Source: a virus. Taken from it: 29,192 nt of DNA. This document shows positions 15,901 to 21,765 of this stretch, one piece after another. The translations under genes were made by a program, and so were the position numbers. The number at the start of each line of letters is the position of its first letter. The stretch's first letter is position 1. The stretch covers positions 1-29,192 of the IMG/VR virus record IMGVR_UViG_3300005663_000166; one strand, given 5' to 3'. The notes under the pieces are model-generated. The model had not been told where the DNA came from, ran no database searches, and saw nothing but the letters and a program-made list of their open reading frames with translations.

Positions 15901-18029
15901 TCCCGGCAACGGAGAAGGGACCGAAGCGGCTACTCAGACGCAAGGCTGAAATCCCCCCCGTCAGGGGTGGTCAGGACCCCAAGGAGGTCACGAGAGCCCT
16001 TACAGGGAAGATCGAGGGCGCAACCCATATCAGGCACCTTGAGAACATCCTAATCAAGCACCGTGAGGCCATCGAGTCCCTGCCCCAAGAAGACCAAGAA
16101 ATCCTCGAATACATCATAAACCTCAAGGAAGAGCAGCTCGGCGGGCGGCTCGTAGAGACCAAGGAGAAGGAAGCGGAGTTTGAAAAGCTATCCGCCGAGG
16201 ATCGCCAGCTCGCCAAGGACCTAGATATTGACATTATCGACCCAGCGGACATACCCCTGCTTGAGCATGACATCATCGAGAAGCTCAAGGAGATGGATAA
16301 GCTCGTCGACGGCTCCGAGTTCAAGGAGCTGTCGACCAAGCCGAAGCCGATTGGCATTTATAGAAAGCTCTTCAGGGCCAAGCGTCGGTCTGTTGGTGAT
16401 GATGCCATGCTCATCGCCGTCAGGCACAAGGCGGCAAGGGACCGGGAGCTGGCGAAGTTCGGTGGCCAGCTACGCACTATCCTACATCCCTGGAAGCCTT
16501 CCCTCATAGATGCGATTGAAAAGAAACGGCTTGTGAAACGGCAGGGGATTTACGACTGGATGGACGGGAAAAACGTAGACCTTGACCCCGCCCAGCTCGA
16601 AGCTGTTCCAAAGATGCGGAAGCTCTTTGACGAGATGGGCAAGTTCTACGGGCAGAAGATCGTAAAGCATTACGCCCCAAGGCGAAGGGGCACCTTTCCT
16701 GATGCGGTCGCTAGGGAGTTTGCCCCCGACGAAATTGTGAACATCCATCGACTGGAGAGAACGGGCCAGATGGAGGATGTGCAGAGAGACATCTGGACGG
16801 CCGCGCTCGGCTACATCCGCACCAATGCCAACGAGAAGCACGTCAACCCAATGCTCATTGAAATGGCCCCGTTCCTCAACAAACTCGATGCTTCAAGGCG
16901 GCAGATCGCCGATGATTGGATTAACCATCAGATACTTGGGGTGCCAACGGAGACACAGAAGGCTCTCAACACCAGCGTCAAGAAGCTAGGGAAGATTGCG
17001 GGTCTCAACCTTTCTGACAGAGCCTACCAAGCCTTGACCCAGCGGTTTATGGTCTTGCACATGACCGGGACGATTGCTTGGCGTCTCAAGATGGTGACGA
17101 GGAACGCTGCCCAAAACTCTCTTACTGGGGTTTACTCTGGATTTGGTAACTTAATCAAAGCGAACAGTATGCGAAACACTCCCGAGGGGCGGGAAATACT
17201 AGAGAAGAGTGCAGCCCTGAAGGCGAGAGAGAATTTCTACATTGAGAACCAGGAAGACCAAGCGCCGGCAGGCTGGGATAAGAAGATATTTGACGTGGGC
17301 ATGACGCTGTATCGGGGCATAGACAAAATTAATGTTAAGAACTCGTTCCTGGCTGAGTGGATAAACAAGAAGGGTCTTGACGAAACTGAAAGGATAAGGG
17401 CGGCCGACCTTGCGGTAGCCAATACACAATACCTCTACGGGCTCGATATGCCCGGAATAATGACGGGTGCTGGCAAGCCCGCTTTCGCTTACTGGTCCTG
17501 GCCCCTTTTCTTCACAGACTTCGTTATCGGTCTTGCGGAGGCCAAGAACACCGCTGCGTTCGGACGGCTTGCTGCTGTCACCGTCATGTTTTGGCTTCTC
17601 AAAGAGACGACGGGAATTGATTGGATGGGCTCAACCGCCTTCGGCCCAACAGCAAACCTTCTCAGGGGTAGATTTGGCCCCATTGCGGCGGGGACATTCT
17701 ATGCCTTGAGGGCGGCGGGCGAGCTGTATCTAGGCAATACCAAGAAGGCCGAGAGAGAGCTTAAAACGGCGTGGCGGACGCTGAAGCCCGCAGTTCCCTT
17801 CATCGGGTGGCTCGCGTTCAAGGACCTGGAAGCGGTGTCCAAGGGCAAGGTCAAAAAGGTCTTGTTCCATACCGAGAGGGAAGCCAAGCCCCCCGACAAG
17901 AAACGCCTGATCCAGCGTCGGTCAACCCGATTGCCTCCGGCCCGGAGGCTCATAGGTCGGCGCCGAAGCATTGGCCCCAAAAGGCGGGCCATCGGCGGGA
18001 CGCGCAAAAGGAGGCTGATAAGGCGATGA
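12912..18029 (+). CDS. Giant internal virion protein with DdrB-like ParB-superfamily domain
   Basis: This protein is 1,705 aa. The N-terminal 200 residues are acidic, and membrane-like segments lie at about 213-243, 271-316 and 332-390. A Lys/Glu/Pro-rich linker spans about 400-600. A DdrB-like ParB-superfamily domain at about 603-840 contains ELQPRERSRAASKAQV and GTPIVGPDSIVESGNARIIA, its usual core for nucleotide binding. Long helical regions follow, hydrophobic segments lie at about 1523-1565 and 1587-1608, and the tail from 1660 is extremely basic (RRLIGRRRSIGPKRRAIGG). Such proteins are probably packaged in the capsid and ejected with DNA. It is coupled on both sides (TAATG upstream, ATGA downstream). 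The ParB-like domain may nick, bind or modify DNA or consume NTP. Confidence 0.7.
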   Translation: MPAVAERNRSLELLLEADRRGILPEGKLGLLDEALKRGLVPFDPEGSGFDYGSAESRGITRDPVSQHFQSAAPLAPEESEALGLPPDTSRILKGRRHETFQEEVEASRGLGREIVQGPDGNYYSVPVQPDIALQKEAPPTMRQRLMDTLAQKGGEGGAMLAEALQPPDVGGGPGQEEAFLEQDPLISSLADIMTVTPPGDTEEFDAATLPEGYPEAIGGILGQAAIGVAGANVSTAQGLAEVFGVDLKTLEEIDLGADPEGVLEETARTAGSFMGDIPLMVGLGKAVYAIPGLSALPPNVISNGIKHGLIFMGIHQAKAGRDIEKKELATSFATGFLLGFPLSMPNLPARVATSGGLGATIGFVAGEEPQQILHRGLSTAFLGAIGRRQPLADIRVDRAPRAKRVRTKPLTEAQRAEVAKEVKEVKPAEEPEPDIRLEKRAPAKPAPKVEVPTREEVLARREEGKARRERTEEARAKASAAVAKAKVEGRDVPTPKDRPKVKPLVRKKPAEKKPLLRKEAEVGIPSTFAGETPTKESTQRDLKSGRFARAIQRGGITPEGAIAQIERFGLKVPEGLRKIAEPVTAPKKPLLKKAKPLQGEAGKKTKAFDSKGREYEFRFRVVEANELITSHTDLLGVNPRYPQELQPRERSRAASKAQVAELSQKLRPELLTADTQALDTGTPIVGPDSIVESGNARIIAARRAYRGHSDFEERMKSHLVERAKGLGLDPKKVQAMKRPILVRERLSEVDRVKFVQRANEPPVARFSAPEQAKSDAAKITTEQIANMPSIEGSARELILSPLNREFVRSFIGELPTAEQGELLDASGKLSERGVQRIQAALFERLYGSDLTPILSELTDVNIKNIMEGLLGASGRVARAKGLLDKGDRLKELDITKDLVRVVRLISETRRKGLKLKDALAQKDFFGAELTSFQKTLAEELQKRSRSRKDIRELVENYHKLVEESPHPDQEALFGAEKLTKEDLFKRALKRRVTEELFPATEKGPKRLLRRKAEIPPVRGGQDPKEVTRALTGKIEGATHIRHLENILIKHREAIESLPQEDQEILEYIINLKEEQLGGRLVETKEKEAEFEKLSAEDRQLAKDLDIDIIDPADIPLLEHDIIEKLKEMDKLVDGSEFKELSTKPKPIGIYRKLFRAKRRSVGDDAMLIAVRHKAARDRELAKFGGQLRTILHPWKPSLIDAIEKKRLVKRQGIYDWMDGKNVDLDPAQLEAVPKMRKLFDEMGKFYGQKIVKHYAPRRRGTFPDAVAREFAPDEIVNIHRLERTGQMEDVQRDIWTAALGYIRTNANEKHVNPMLIEMAPFLNKLDASRRQIADDWINHQILGVPTETQKALNTSVKKLGKIAGLNLSDRAYQALTQRFMVLHMTGTIAWRLKMVTRNAAQNSLTGVYSGFGNLIKANSMRNTPEGREILEKSAALKARENFYIENQEDQAPAGWDKKIFDVGMTLYRGIDKINVKNSFLAEWINKKGLDETERIRAADLAVANTQYLYGLDMPGIMTGAGKPAFAYWSWPLFFTDFVIGLAEAKNTAAFGRLAAVTVMFWLLKETTGIDWMGSTAFGPTANLLRGRFGPIAAGTFYALRAAGELYLGNTKKAERELKTAWRTLKPAVPFIGWLAFKDLEAVSKGKVKKVLFHTEREAKPPDKKRLIQRRSTRLPPARRLIGRRRSIGPKRRAIGGTRKRRLIRR

Positions 18030-18298
18030 CGGATCGAGACCTCGAAAGAGTGATTATTGAGACCGCCGCAGAGCTAAAGGGAATAAGGGCCGGTGTGACC
18101 AGGATGGAGGATGGCCAGAAAGAACTCTGGAAAGCGATAGACGGACTACGAGAAGTCGAGCAAGAAAACAGGATAGCAATCACCGAACTTAGTAGCATCA
18201 AGGGCACTCTCACAATACACCTAACCCTTATCCTTGCCACTATAGCAGGGATAGTTTCTCTAGGACTTTGGTGGATGCGCGTGGGGATGGGGAAATGA
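18026..18298 (+). CDS. Coiled-coil protein with C-terminal TM (XhlA/holin-accessory-like)
   Basis: This is a 90-aa protein with a helical N-terminal part (RDLERVIIETAAELKGIRAG, then MEDGQKELWKAIDGLREVEQ) and one C-terminal TM (LTLILATIAGIVSLGLWWM). This layout is that of XhlA-like proteins and small antiholin/holin accessories near lysin genes. ATG 18026 overlaps the giant gene's stop (ATGA) and has GGAGG at 18010-18014. The open frame continues 85 codons upstream out of frame with the giant gene, so the short form is chosen. It directly precedes the lysin. Confidence 0.6.
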   Translation: MTDRDLERVIIETAAELKGIRAGVTRMEDGQKELWKAIDGLREVEQENRIAITELSSIKGTLTIHLTLILATIAGIVSLGLWWMRVGMGK

Positions 18299-18588
18299 AG
18301 GAGACATCTTGGAGCGTTTCGCCCCCTAGAACAGTTGGGGATTTTCACGAGCGGGCAAAGCTCCTGTCTGACCTCTATCCTTTTTCGGTACACGGTGGGG
18401 GACGCACCCCTAGATACAACAAGAAGGTCGGGGGCAAGGACGATAGCTGGCATATCATGTGGCTGGCCCTGGACTGCATACTCGACGACCCGACGCAGGG
18501 GCCAGCCCTAAAGGAACGTGCTGCCCGGATGGGCCTAGAGGTCACGTTGAAGAGCAACGGCAATTTCCACATGGAACCGATGGGATGA
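18295..18588 (+). CDS. Compact M15 peptidase (D-Ala-D-Ala/L,D-type) endolysin
   Basis: This 97-aa protein fits the peptidase M15_3 fold. It has HGGGRTPRYNKKVGG (residues 33-47, the usual GYRTP..N..VGG), DSWHIMWLALD (His53 and Asp60, matching SxHxxGxAxD with Trp in place of Gly) and FHMEP (His92, the C-terminal metal/catalytic His). M15 enzymes cut peptide stems of peptidoglycan in the periplasm to lyse the cell. It is catalytic only, with no cell-wall-binding domain or signal peptide, so it should need a holin, probably the membrane proteins at 19382 or 20030. Overlap ATGA selects the ATG at 18295. The motif match is good; the Gly-to-Trp change is noted. Confidence 0.8.
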   Translation: MKETSWSVSPPRTVGDFHERAKLLSDLYPFSVHGGGRTPRYNKKVGGKDDSWHIMWLALDCILDDPTQGPALKERAARMGLEVTLKSNGNFHMEPMG

Positions 18589-18809
18589 AGGCCGAGAAGT
18601 GCTTCAAGGTGACGGCGGTTTGCCGACGGTGTACCCACAGACAAGTGATGCTGGTTGGGGCTGACGACAAACTTGAGGCCGAATTAACGACAGCGCGGGC
18701 GATATGTCGAGCCTGCGGGCCTCCAAGGTGGGATATAAGGAAAGTGGAGGACATGGAAGGCGAGGAATGTGACAAGCCGCCGGCGGACGATGCGATCCGC
18801 TGGCAATGA
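18585..18809 (+). CDS. Small zinc-ribbon protein
   Basis: This 74-aa protein has a CRRC motif near residue 14 and CRAC near residue 47, two CxxC knuckles that fit a zinc ribbon, plus a final acidic stretch (EDMEGEECDKPP). The start overlaps the lysin stop by ATGA, and the longer upstream frame is inside the lysin gene. It may bind nucleic acid or protein; the role beside the lysin is unknown. Confidence 0.6.
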   Translation: MKAEKCFKVTAVCRRCTHRQVMLVGADDKLEAELTTARAICRACGPPRWDIRKVEDMEGEECDKPPADDAIRWQ

Positions 18810-18821
18810 GGAGGAACAACC

Positions 18822-19385
18822 ATGAGCAAAGACGACCAGATCATTGAGCTTTTAGGCGAGCTTCTCAAGGAAACCCGCAGGGGCCGAGGCGCAGACCCCA
18901 GCCCAAGCGTATCGGACCCATCGGCGGTCCCAAAGGGTGTCCTTGTCCCGCTCCCCGGCCCTCCACATGAGCACGACTGGCATTTGCTGGAGCACGGTGA
19001 AATAGGCCATCCGACAGGGTTTTACCTTGGCCGACGACCCGAGGACATGCACCCGCTGAACCCGCCTGAGTTTGTGGGCCAGCTCTACGACACCGCCTTC
19101 AACGACCTCGTGCCGTTCGTGGGCATGGTGGTGCACGTCTACAATAGGATGGAAGCAAATCTCGTCGTGTGGGATCACTTCGGGCACCAGTTTCACGTCG
19201 TCAAGGCGCGGCGCGGCGATCCGGACAACATCGTGCGCGAGAAGGCGGAGTCTGGCACGGCGGAAGAGCTGCCCGACGCGACGGTCGAGCTGTACGGCTA
19301 CTCGGACCTCCATCGGGGGACCAAGGTTGGCTGGATTCCGGGCCGCAGCATCTTCTACGCTCCGCTCCAAATCGGGGTTGCATGA
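18822..19385 (+). CDS. Hypothetical protein in lysis region
   Basis: This 187-aa protein has a short helical start (DDQIIELLGELLKETRRG), a Pro-rich linker (residues 25-47) and a compact, His-containing alpha/beta domain (FVGMVVHVYNRMEANLVVWD then HFGHQFHVVKARRGD). GAGGAGG lies before the start. The final ATGA overlap couples it to the holin-like gene. No known domain is recognised, so it is listed as hypothetical. Confidence 0.6.
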   Translation: MSKDDQIIELLGELLKETRRGRGADPSPSVSDPSAVPKGVLVPLPGPPHEHDWHLLEHGEIGHPTGFYLGRRPEDMHPLNPPEFVGQLYDTAFNDLVPFVGMVVHVYNRMEANLVVWDHFGHQFHVVKARRGDPDNIVREKAESGTAEELPDATVELYGYSDLHRGTKVGWIPGRSIFYAPLQIGVA

Positions 19386-19597
19386 TGGCCGACGAGGAAC
19401 CAAGGCGCATCAGACCGCAGCCAAGCCGCATCATTGCGCCTTGGGTGCGAGGCGCATTGGCGCTCATCGTCAACGCTGGGGTGTTGTACCTCGTGTATCT
19501 AAAGATAAAGGGGGTGATAGTCGTACCCATACCTGGGGAACTTTGGATTACCGTAGGTCTCATCAACGGGTTTTATTTCGGCTCGCCAAAGGGGTAG
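19382..19597 (+). CDS. Holin-like two-TM protein
   Basis: This 71-aa protein has a basic, Pro-rich N-terminus and two hydrophobic segments (ALALIVNAGVLYLVYL at about 29-44 and ELWITVGLINGFYFG at about 53-67). Size and topology fit a small holin, which permeabilises the inner membrane so that the M15 lysin can exit. It is coupled by ATGA with the preceding gene, and the PLA2-like gene follows 4 nt after its stop. Homologous sequences ending in FYFGSPKG are common in phages. A longer upstream frame is rejected because it lies inside the previous gene. Confidence 0.65.
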   Translation: MMADEEPRRIRPQPSRIIAPWVRGALALIVNAGVLYLVYLKIKGVIVVPIPGELWITVGLINGFYFGSPKG

Positions 19598-19601
19598 GGG
19601 C

Positions 19602-20030
19602 ATGAAAGTGCCCGCTCAAACCTATCGGGGGTATTCGTCTCGATGGACAATCCCGGCCTACAAAAACCGGGTCAAGGCCGAGGCTGCGTGGATTGGCTCC
19701 GACGGATGCTCAGGGGTGCCTGATTTCTACTGGATCGTGTGCCTCGAACACGACATCCACTATGCCACCCACAGGGACTTTCTGACGGGCGCACCGCTCA
19801 CCAAGGAGGATGCAGACAGGTATTTGAGATGGGGCATCCAGTACCATTCTAGCCTGGGGCGGCAGTCCCCGATGGCTCTCTGGCGATGGTGGGCCCTCTC
19901 CAAGAAGAAGGGTATGGGGCTCGGCTCCAGGGCATGGGAGACCGGGCCAGAGAGGATGAAGCGCCGCTTGGCCCTGGCAGAATCACAGCCCCACAAAAAC
20001 CCTTGGAATGAATGGTCGGCGTCGGCCTGA
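19602..20030 (+). CDS. Phospholipase-A2-like protein
   Basis: This 142-aa protein contains GSDGCSGVPDFYWIVCLEHD (residues 32-51), followed by IHYATH. That matches the core of bacterial/PLA2 folds: a DGCS.VPD metal/loop element, then C..HD..Y with the His50-Asp51 dyad that hydrolyses glycerophospholipid sn-2 esters. A KEDADRYLRWG helix follows, then a basic tail. It has no signal peptide. Being between a holin-like protein and another membrane protein, it may act in lysis, attacking membranes once the inner membrane opens. In other viruses PLA2 domains breach membranes at entry. Catalytic loop residues look intact, but activity is untested. Confidence 0.7.
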   Translation: MKVPAQTYRGYSSRWTIPAYKNRVKAEAAWIGSDGCSGVPDFYWIVCLEHDIHYATHRDFLTGAPLTKEDADRYLRWGIQYHSSLGRQSPMALWRWWALSKKKGMGLGSRAWETGPERMKRRLALAESQPHKNPWNEWSASA

Positions 20031-20224
20031 TGGGTGTCTTGGAGTTCATCTTCTGGCTCGGTCTGATGGAGCCACCCCTTGAGTCCCTTACGCGGGGGTG
20101 GCTCCTAATCGTGCTGGTCGTGTGCCTATTCTGGTACTGGTACATAAAGCTGCCGGGGCTCGCCAGAAGGGATGAGGTGGTAGGGGTGGATCATCGACCC
20201 CGAAGCCCTCGCATAAGAAAATAG
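20030..20224 (+). CDS. Small two-TM membrane protein (second holin-like)
   Basis: This protein is about 64 aa (or 70 aa from ATG 20012). It has two hydrophobic segments, VLEFIFWLGLM and WLLIVLVVCLFWYWYI, and a basic C-terminus (RRDEVVGVDHRPRSPRIRK). ATG 20030 makes the TGATG overlap typical of this genome, so it is preferred. The topology fits a holin or a pinholin partner. Its last 34 nt overlap the end of the convergent lipoprotein gene. Confidence 0.55.
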   Translation: MGVLEFIFWLGLMEPPLESLTRGWLLIVLVVCLFWYWYIKLPGLARRDEVVGVDHRPRSPRIRK

Positions 20225-20571
20225 CCCTGTATGGCTTCCCCTCTCGCCCTTTCGCGTGCAACCGCAGTTTGTCCACTTGCCCTTTCACGTTCAATAATAA
20301 GCTGGTTCACCAATGCCCGTCTTTCTTCAGGCGGTAGTGACTCAAGATATTGCTGAAACTGTTTTTCTTTTTCCCTAGCGCGTGCTTCGGCACTTATTTT
20401 ATACTTAATGTTTTCCATCTCAATTTCGCTTATGCCTAACGTTCCAACCCCAAGGAGAGTTCTTGCCGTAACCTTCACAACCTTAGAGCCGGCAGGATCG
20501 TCTTCATTAATAAGCAAGTTCGAACACCCAACCAAGAATACAGATAAAATGATTAAAGTTCCAAGTCTCAT
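20191..20571 (-). CDS. Leftward-encoded lipoprotein, moron-like
   Basis: This 126-aa product is on the minus strand. It has a lipoprotein signal MRLGTLIILSVFLVGC (lipobox FLVGC, Cys16), then Ser at +2 favouring the outer membrane. A charged coiled-coil follows (ARAREKEKQFQQYLESLPPE). The start is chosen because reading the minus strand gives GGAGGAGAAACTAATG, a near-perfect ribosome site; the longer upstream MLIY start lacks it. It is the only convincing minus-strand gene, its local sequence is AT-richer than its neighbours, and it has its own leader region. This fits a moron expressed from the prophage or early, for example for exclusion or surface change. The function is unknown. Confidence 0.75.
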   Translation of the reverse strand: MRLGTLIILSVFLVGCSNLLINEDDPAGSKVVKVTARTLLGVGTLGISEIEMENIKYKISAEARAREKEKQFQQYLESLPPEERRALVNQLIIERERASGQTAVARERARGEAIQGYFLMRGLRGR

Positions 20572-20647
20572 TAGTTTCTCCTCCCCTTTATAAATTAACA
20601 CCTTGCGCTATTTTCCACAACTTTTTTCCTGAAGGGCCATTTTTCCC

Positions 20648-20676
20648 TTGACACCCACGTCCGGCAGGTGTATATT
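20648..20676 (+). promoter_or_regulatory. Consensus sigma70-type promoter
   Basis: TTGACA (20648-20653), a 17-nt spacer and TATATT (20671-20676) form a near-perfect housekeeping promoter. The expected start, about 7 nt after the -10 box, falls at 20683-20684, which is the ATG of the ribbon-helix-helix gene. The transcript would therefore be leaderless or nearly so. Confidence 0.75.
20651..20671. promoter_or_regulatory. Candidate operator inside promoter
   Basis: ACACC (20651-20655) and GGTGT (20667-20671) are inverted repeats centred at 20661. They overlap the end of the -35 and the start of the -10 boxes. This position would let a bound dimer or tetramer of the adjacent ribbon-helix-helix protein block the polymerase. 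The arms are short, so chance pairing is possible. Confidence 0.4.
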
Positions 20677-20683
20677 GTCCAAC

Positions 20684-20854
20684 ATGAAGGACGATAATAA
20701 AAACACCGTTGAGATGCGGATACGGGACGTTCCCAAAGACATCCACAAGCAGTTTACCCACCTATGCCTAGACGAGGACAAGACCATCAGCACCAAGGTA
20801 ATTGAACTCGTTCGGGAATACGTTTCCAAAAACAAACACAAGGTATTGAAGTAA
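20684..20854 (+). CDS. Ribbon-helix-helix (Arc/MetJ-type) regulator
   Basis: This 56-aa protein starts MKDDNKNTVEMRIRDVP, a predicted beta-strand that would enter the DNA major groove. It is followed by two helices (KDIHKQFTHLCLDEDK and STKVIELVREYVSK), the ribbon-helix-helix fold. Such proteins act as dimeric repressors. It is driven by the consensus promoter ending 7 nt upstream, and no Shine-Dalgarno exists between promoter and ATG, implying a leaderless mRNA like that of lambda cI from PRM. The same region lies between it and the divergent lipoprotein gene, which it may also control. The HNH gene follows after 4 nt. Confidence 0.75.
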   Translation: MKDDNKNTVEMRIRDVPKDIHKQFTHLCLDEDKTISTKVIELVREYVSKNKHKVLK

Positions 20855-20858
20855 TATC

Positions 20859-21332
20859 ATGTCACGTCAAGGGACAGCTTCCGATAAGATAGGTTATGTT
20901 AACTCCCCCCCTGAATTCTTGATTTGCTCGAAGTGCAGAAAGGAAAAGCCACCGGGGGAATTTGCCAAATATGGACGGACTTGCAAGGAATGTCATAATC
21001 AAAGAACCCGAGAGTGGAGATACAAGAACCCCGAGCGCTGGCGACAGATATTAGCAAGCAGCAGGAAAAGAAATCCTACGCCCCTGCAAGACTTGGTGGC
21101 CCACCAAAAGACATATTCCAAAAGCAATAGACATAAAAGATGGGCGGCTGACAAAATTAGTTCTGCGATTAGATCCGGTAGGATAGTTAAGCCGACCGAA
21201 TGCTCAAAATGTAGCAACAGCACTCCTAGCAAACAGCTTCACGCCCATCATCCTGATTACTCAAAACCATTAGAAATCATTTGGCTGTGTCACCCTTGTC
21301 ACGGCTTGGAGCATCGGATTCATGACGCATAG
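20859..21332 (+). CDS. HNH-type/zinc-finger nuclease-like protein
   Basis: This is a 157-aa Cys/His-rich protein. The N-terminal CSKCRKEKPPGEF...RTCKEC block (residues about 23-46) is a zinc finger seen in many phage HNH proteins, followed by a basic RTREWRYKNPERWRQ helix. The C-terminal ECSKCSNS...LHAHHPDYSKPLEI and WLCHPCHGLEHR elements give the paired CxxC knuckles and an HH/N-type motif. Such proteins are often called HNH endonucleases, though the catalytic Asn is not clear here. It lies in the AT-richer cassette after the RHH gene and is followed by a strong terminator. It may be a selfish nuclease or a DNA-binding protein. Confidence 0.65.
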   Translation: MSRQGTASDKIGYVNSPPEFLICSKCRKEKPPGEFAKYGRTCKECHNQRTREWRYKNPERWRQILASSRKRNPTPLQDLVAHQKTYSKSNRHKRWAADKISSAIRSGRIVKPTECSKCSNSTPSKQLHAHHPDYSKPLEIIWLCHPCHGLEHRIHDA

Positions 21333-21350
21333 TAAATCCACCAAACTCTT

Positions 21351-21427
21351 AGCGGTCCGGCCGTCCCGTCTTGCGGTTCCCACCGCAAAACCGTCATTCC
21401 TCCAAGCCTCGGCCGGGCCGCTTTTTT
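21351..21427 (+). terminator. Intrinsic terminator with 13-bp stem and inner hairpin
   Basis: AGCGGTCCGGCCG (21351-21363) pairs with CGGCCGGGCCGCT (21410-21422) with a single G-U, and T 21422-21427 follows. Inside the loop a second hairpin pairs TTGCGG (21371-21376) with CCGCAA (21383-21388). It lies 18 nt past the HNH stop and would end the regulator/HNH transcript, separating it from the next operon. Confidence 0.75.
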
Positions 21428-21439
21428 GTGAGTGACCCC

Positions 21440-21619
21440 ATGAGCGCCTCTACCTGTAGAGACTGCTCTGTGCGTTCCCAGCTCGTGGAAATTGAGTCTA
21501 GGATTCATCGGGTTCTCGTCCACTTGGTCAGCGAGAACGACTTGGACATGGCCCACAGGCTCCTCGGCGAGACGACGGAACTGCTGGGGACGGTCATTGA
21601 TATCAAGAAGGAGCTGTAG
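21440..21619 (+). CDS. Small CxxC helical protein
   Basis: This 59-aa protein has CRDC at residues 6-9 and a helical segment (QLVEIESRIHRVLVHLVSEN) of coiled-coil type. ATG 21440 is the first plausible start after the terminator; earlier in-frame codons are in the terminator stem-loop. It is TAGTG-coupled to the next gene. No function is recognised. Confidence 0.55.
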   Translation: MSASTCRDCSVRSQLVEIESRIHRVLVHLVSENDLDMAHRLLGETTELLGTVIDIKKEL

Positions 21620-21765
21620 TGAAACCGAAGTGTGAGCGGTGCAAGCGGCTCGTTGAAATGAAATACCTCGGCCCGATGACAAATCGTGCGGTCATAAATC
21701 GGCACGGCCAAGTTCATTACTACCACGACCTCTGCTACTGGAAGCTAATGGAGCGTGTGGCGTGA
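21619..21765 (+). CDS. Small zinc-ribbon protein (GTG start)
   Basis: This 48-aa frame has KCERCKRL at its start and a distal HDLCY, giving Cys/His ligands for one zinc site. It starts with GTG overlapping the previous stop (TAGTG) and ends in the GTGA overlap with the next gene. Function is unknown. Confidence 0.5.
   Translation: MKPKCERCKRLVEMKYLGPMTNRAVINRHGQVHYYHDLCYWKLMERVA

Noticed and set aside
17771-18025. 85-codon upstream extension of the coiled-coil/TM gene
   Set aside because: It lies wholly inside the giant gene in another frame; ATG 18026 forms the normal ATGA junction.
19072-19605. + strand frame of 177 codons overlapping the hypothetical and holin-like genes
   Set aside because: Ser/Thr/Arg-rich out-of-frame reading; the two coupled genes with ribosome sites explain the region.
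21371-21439. N-terminal extension of the CxxC gene at 21440
   Set aside because: Would start within the terminator hairpin and has no ribosome site.
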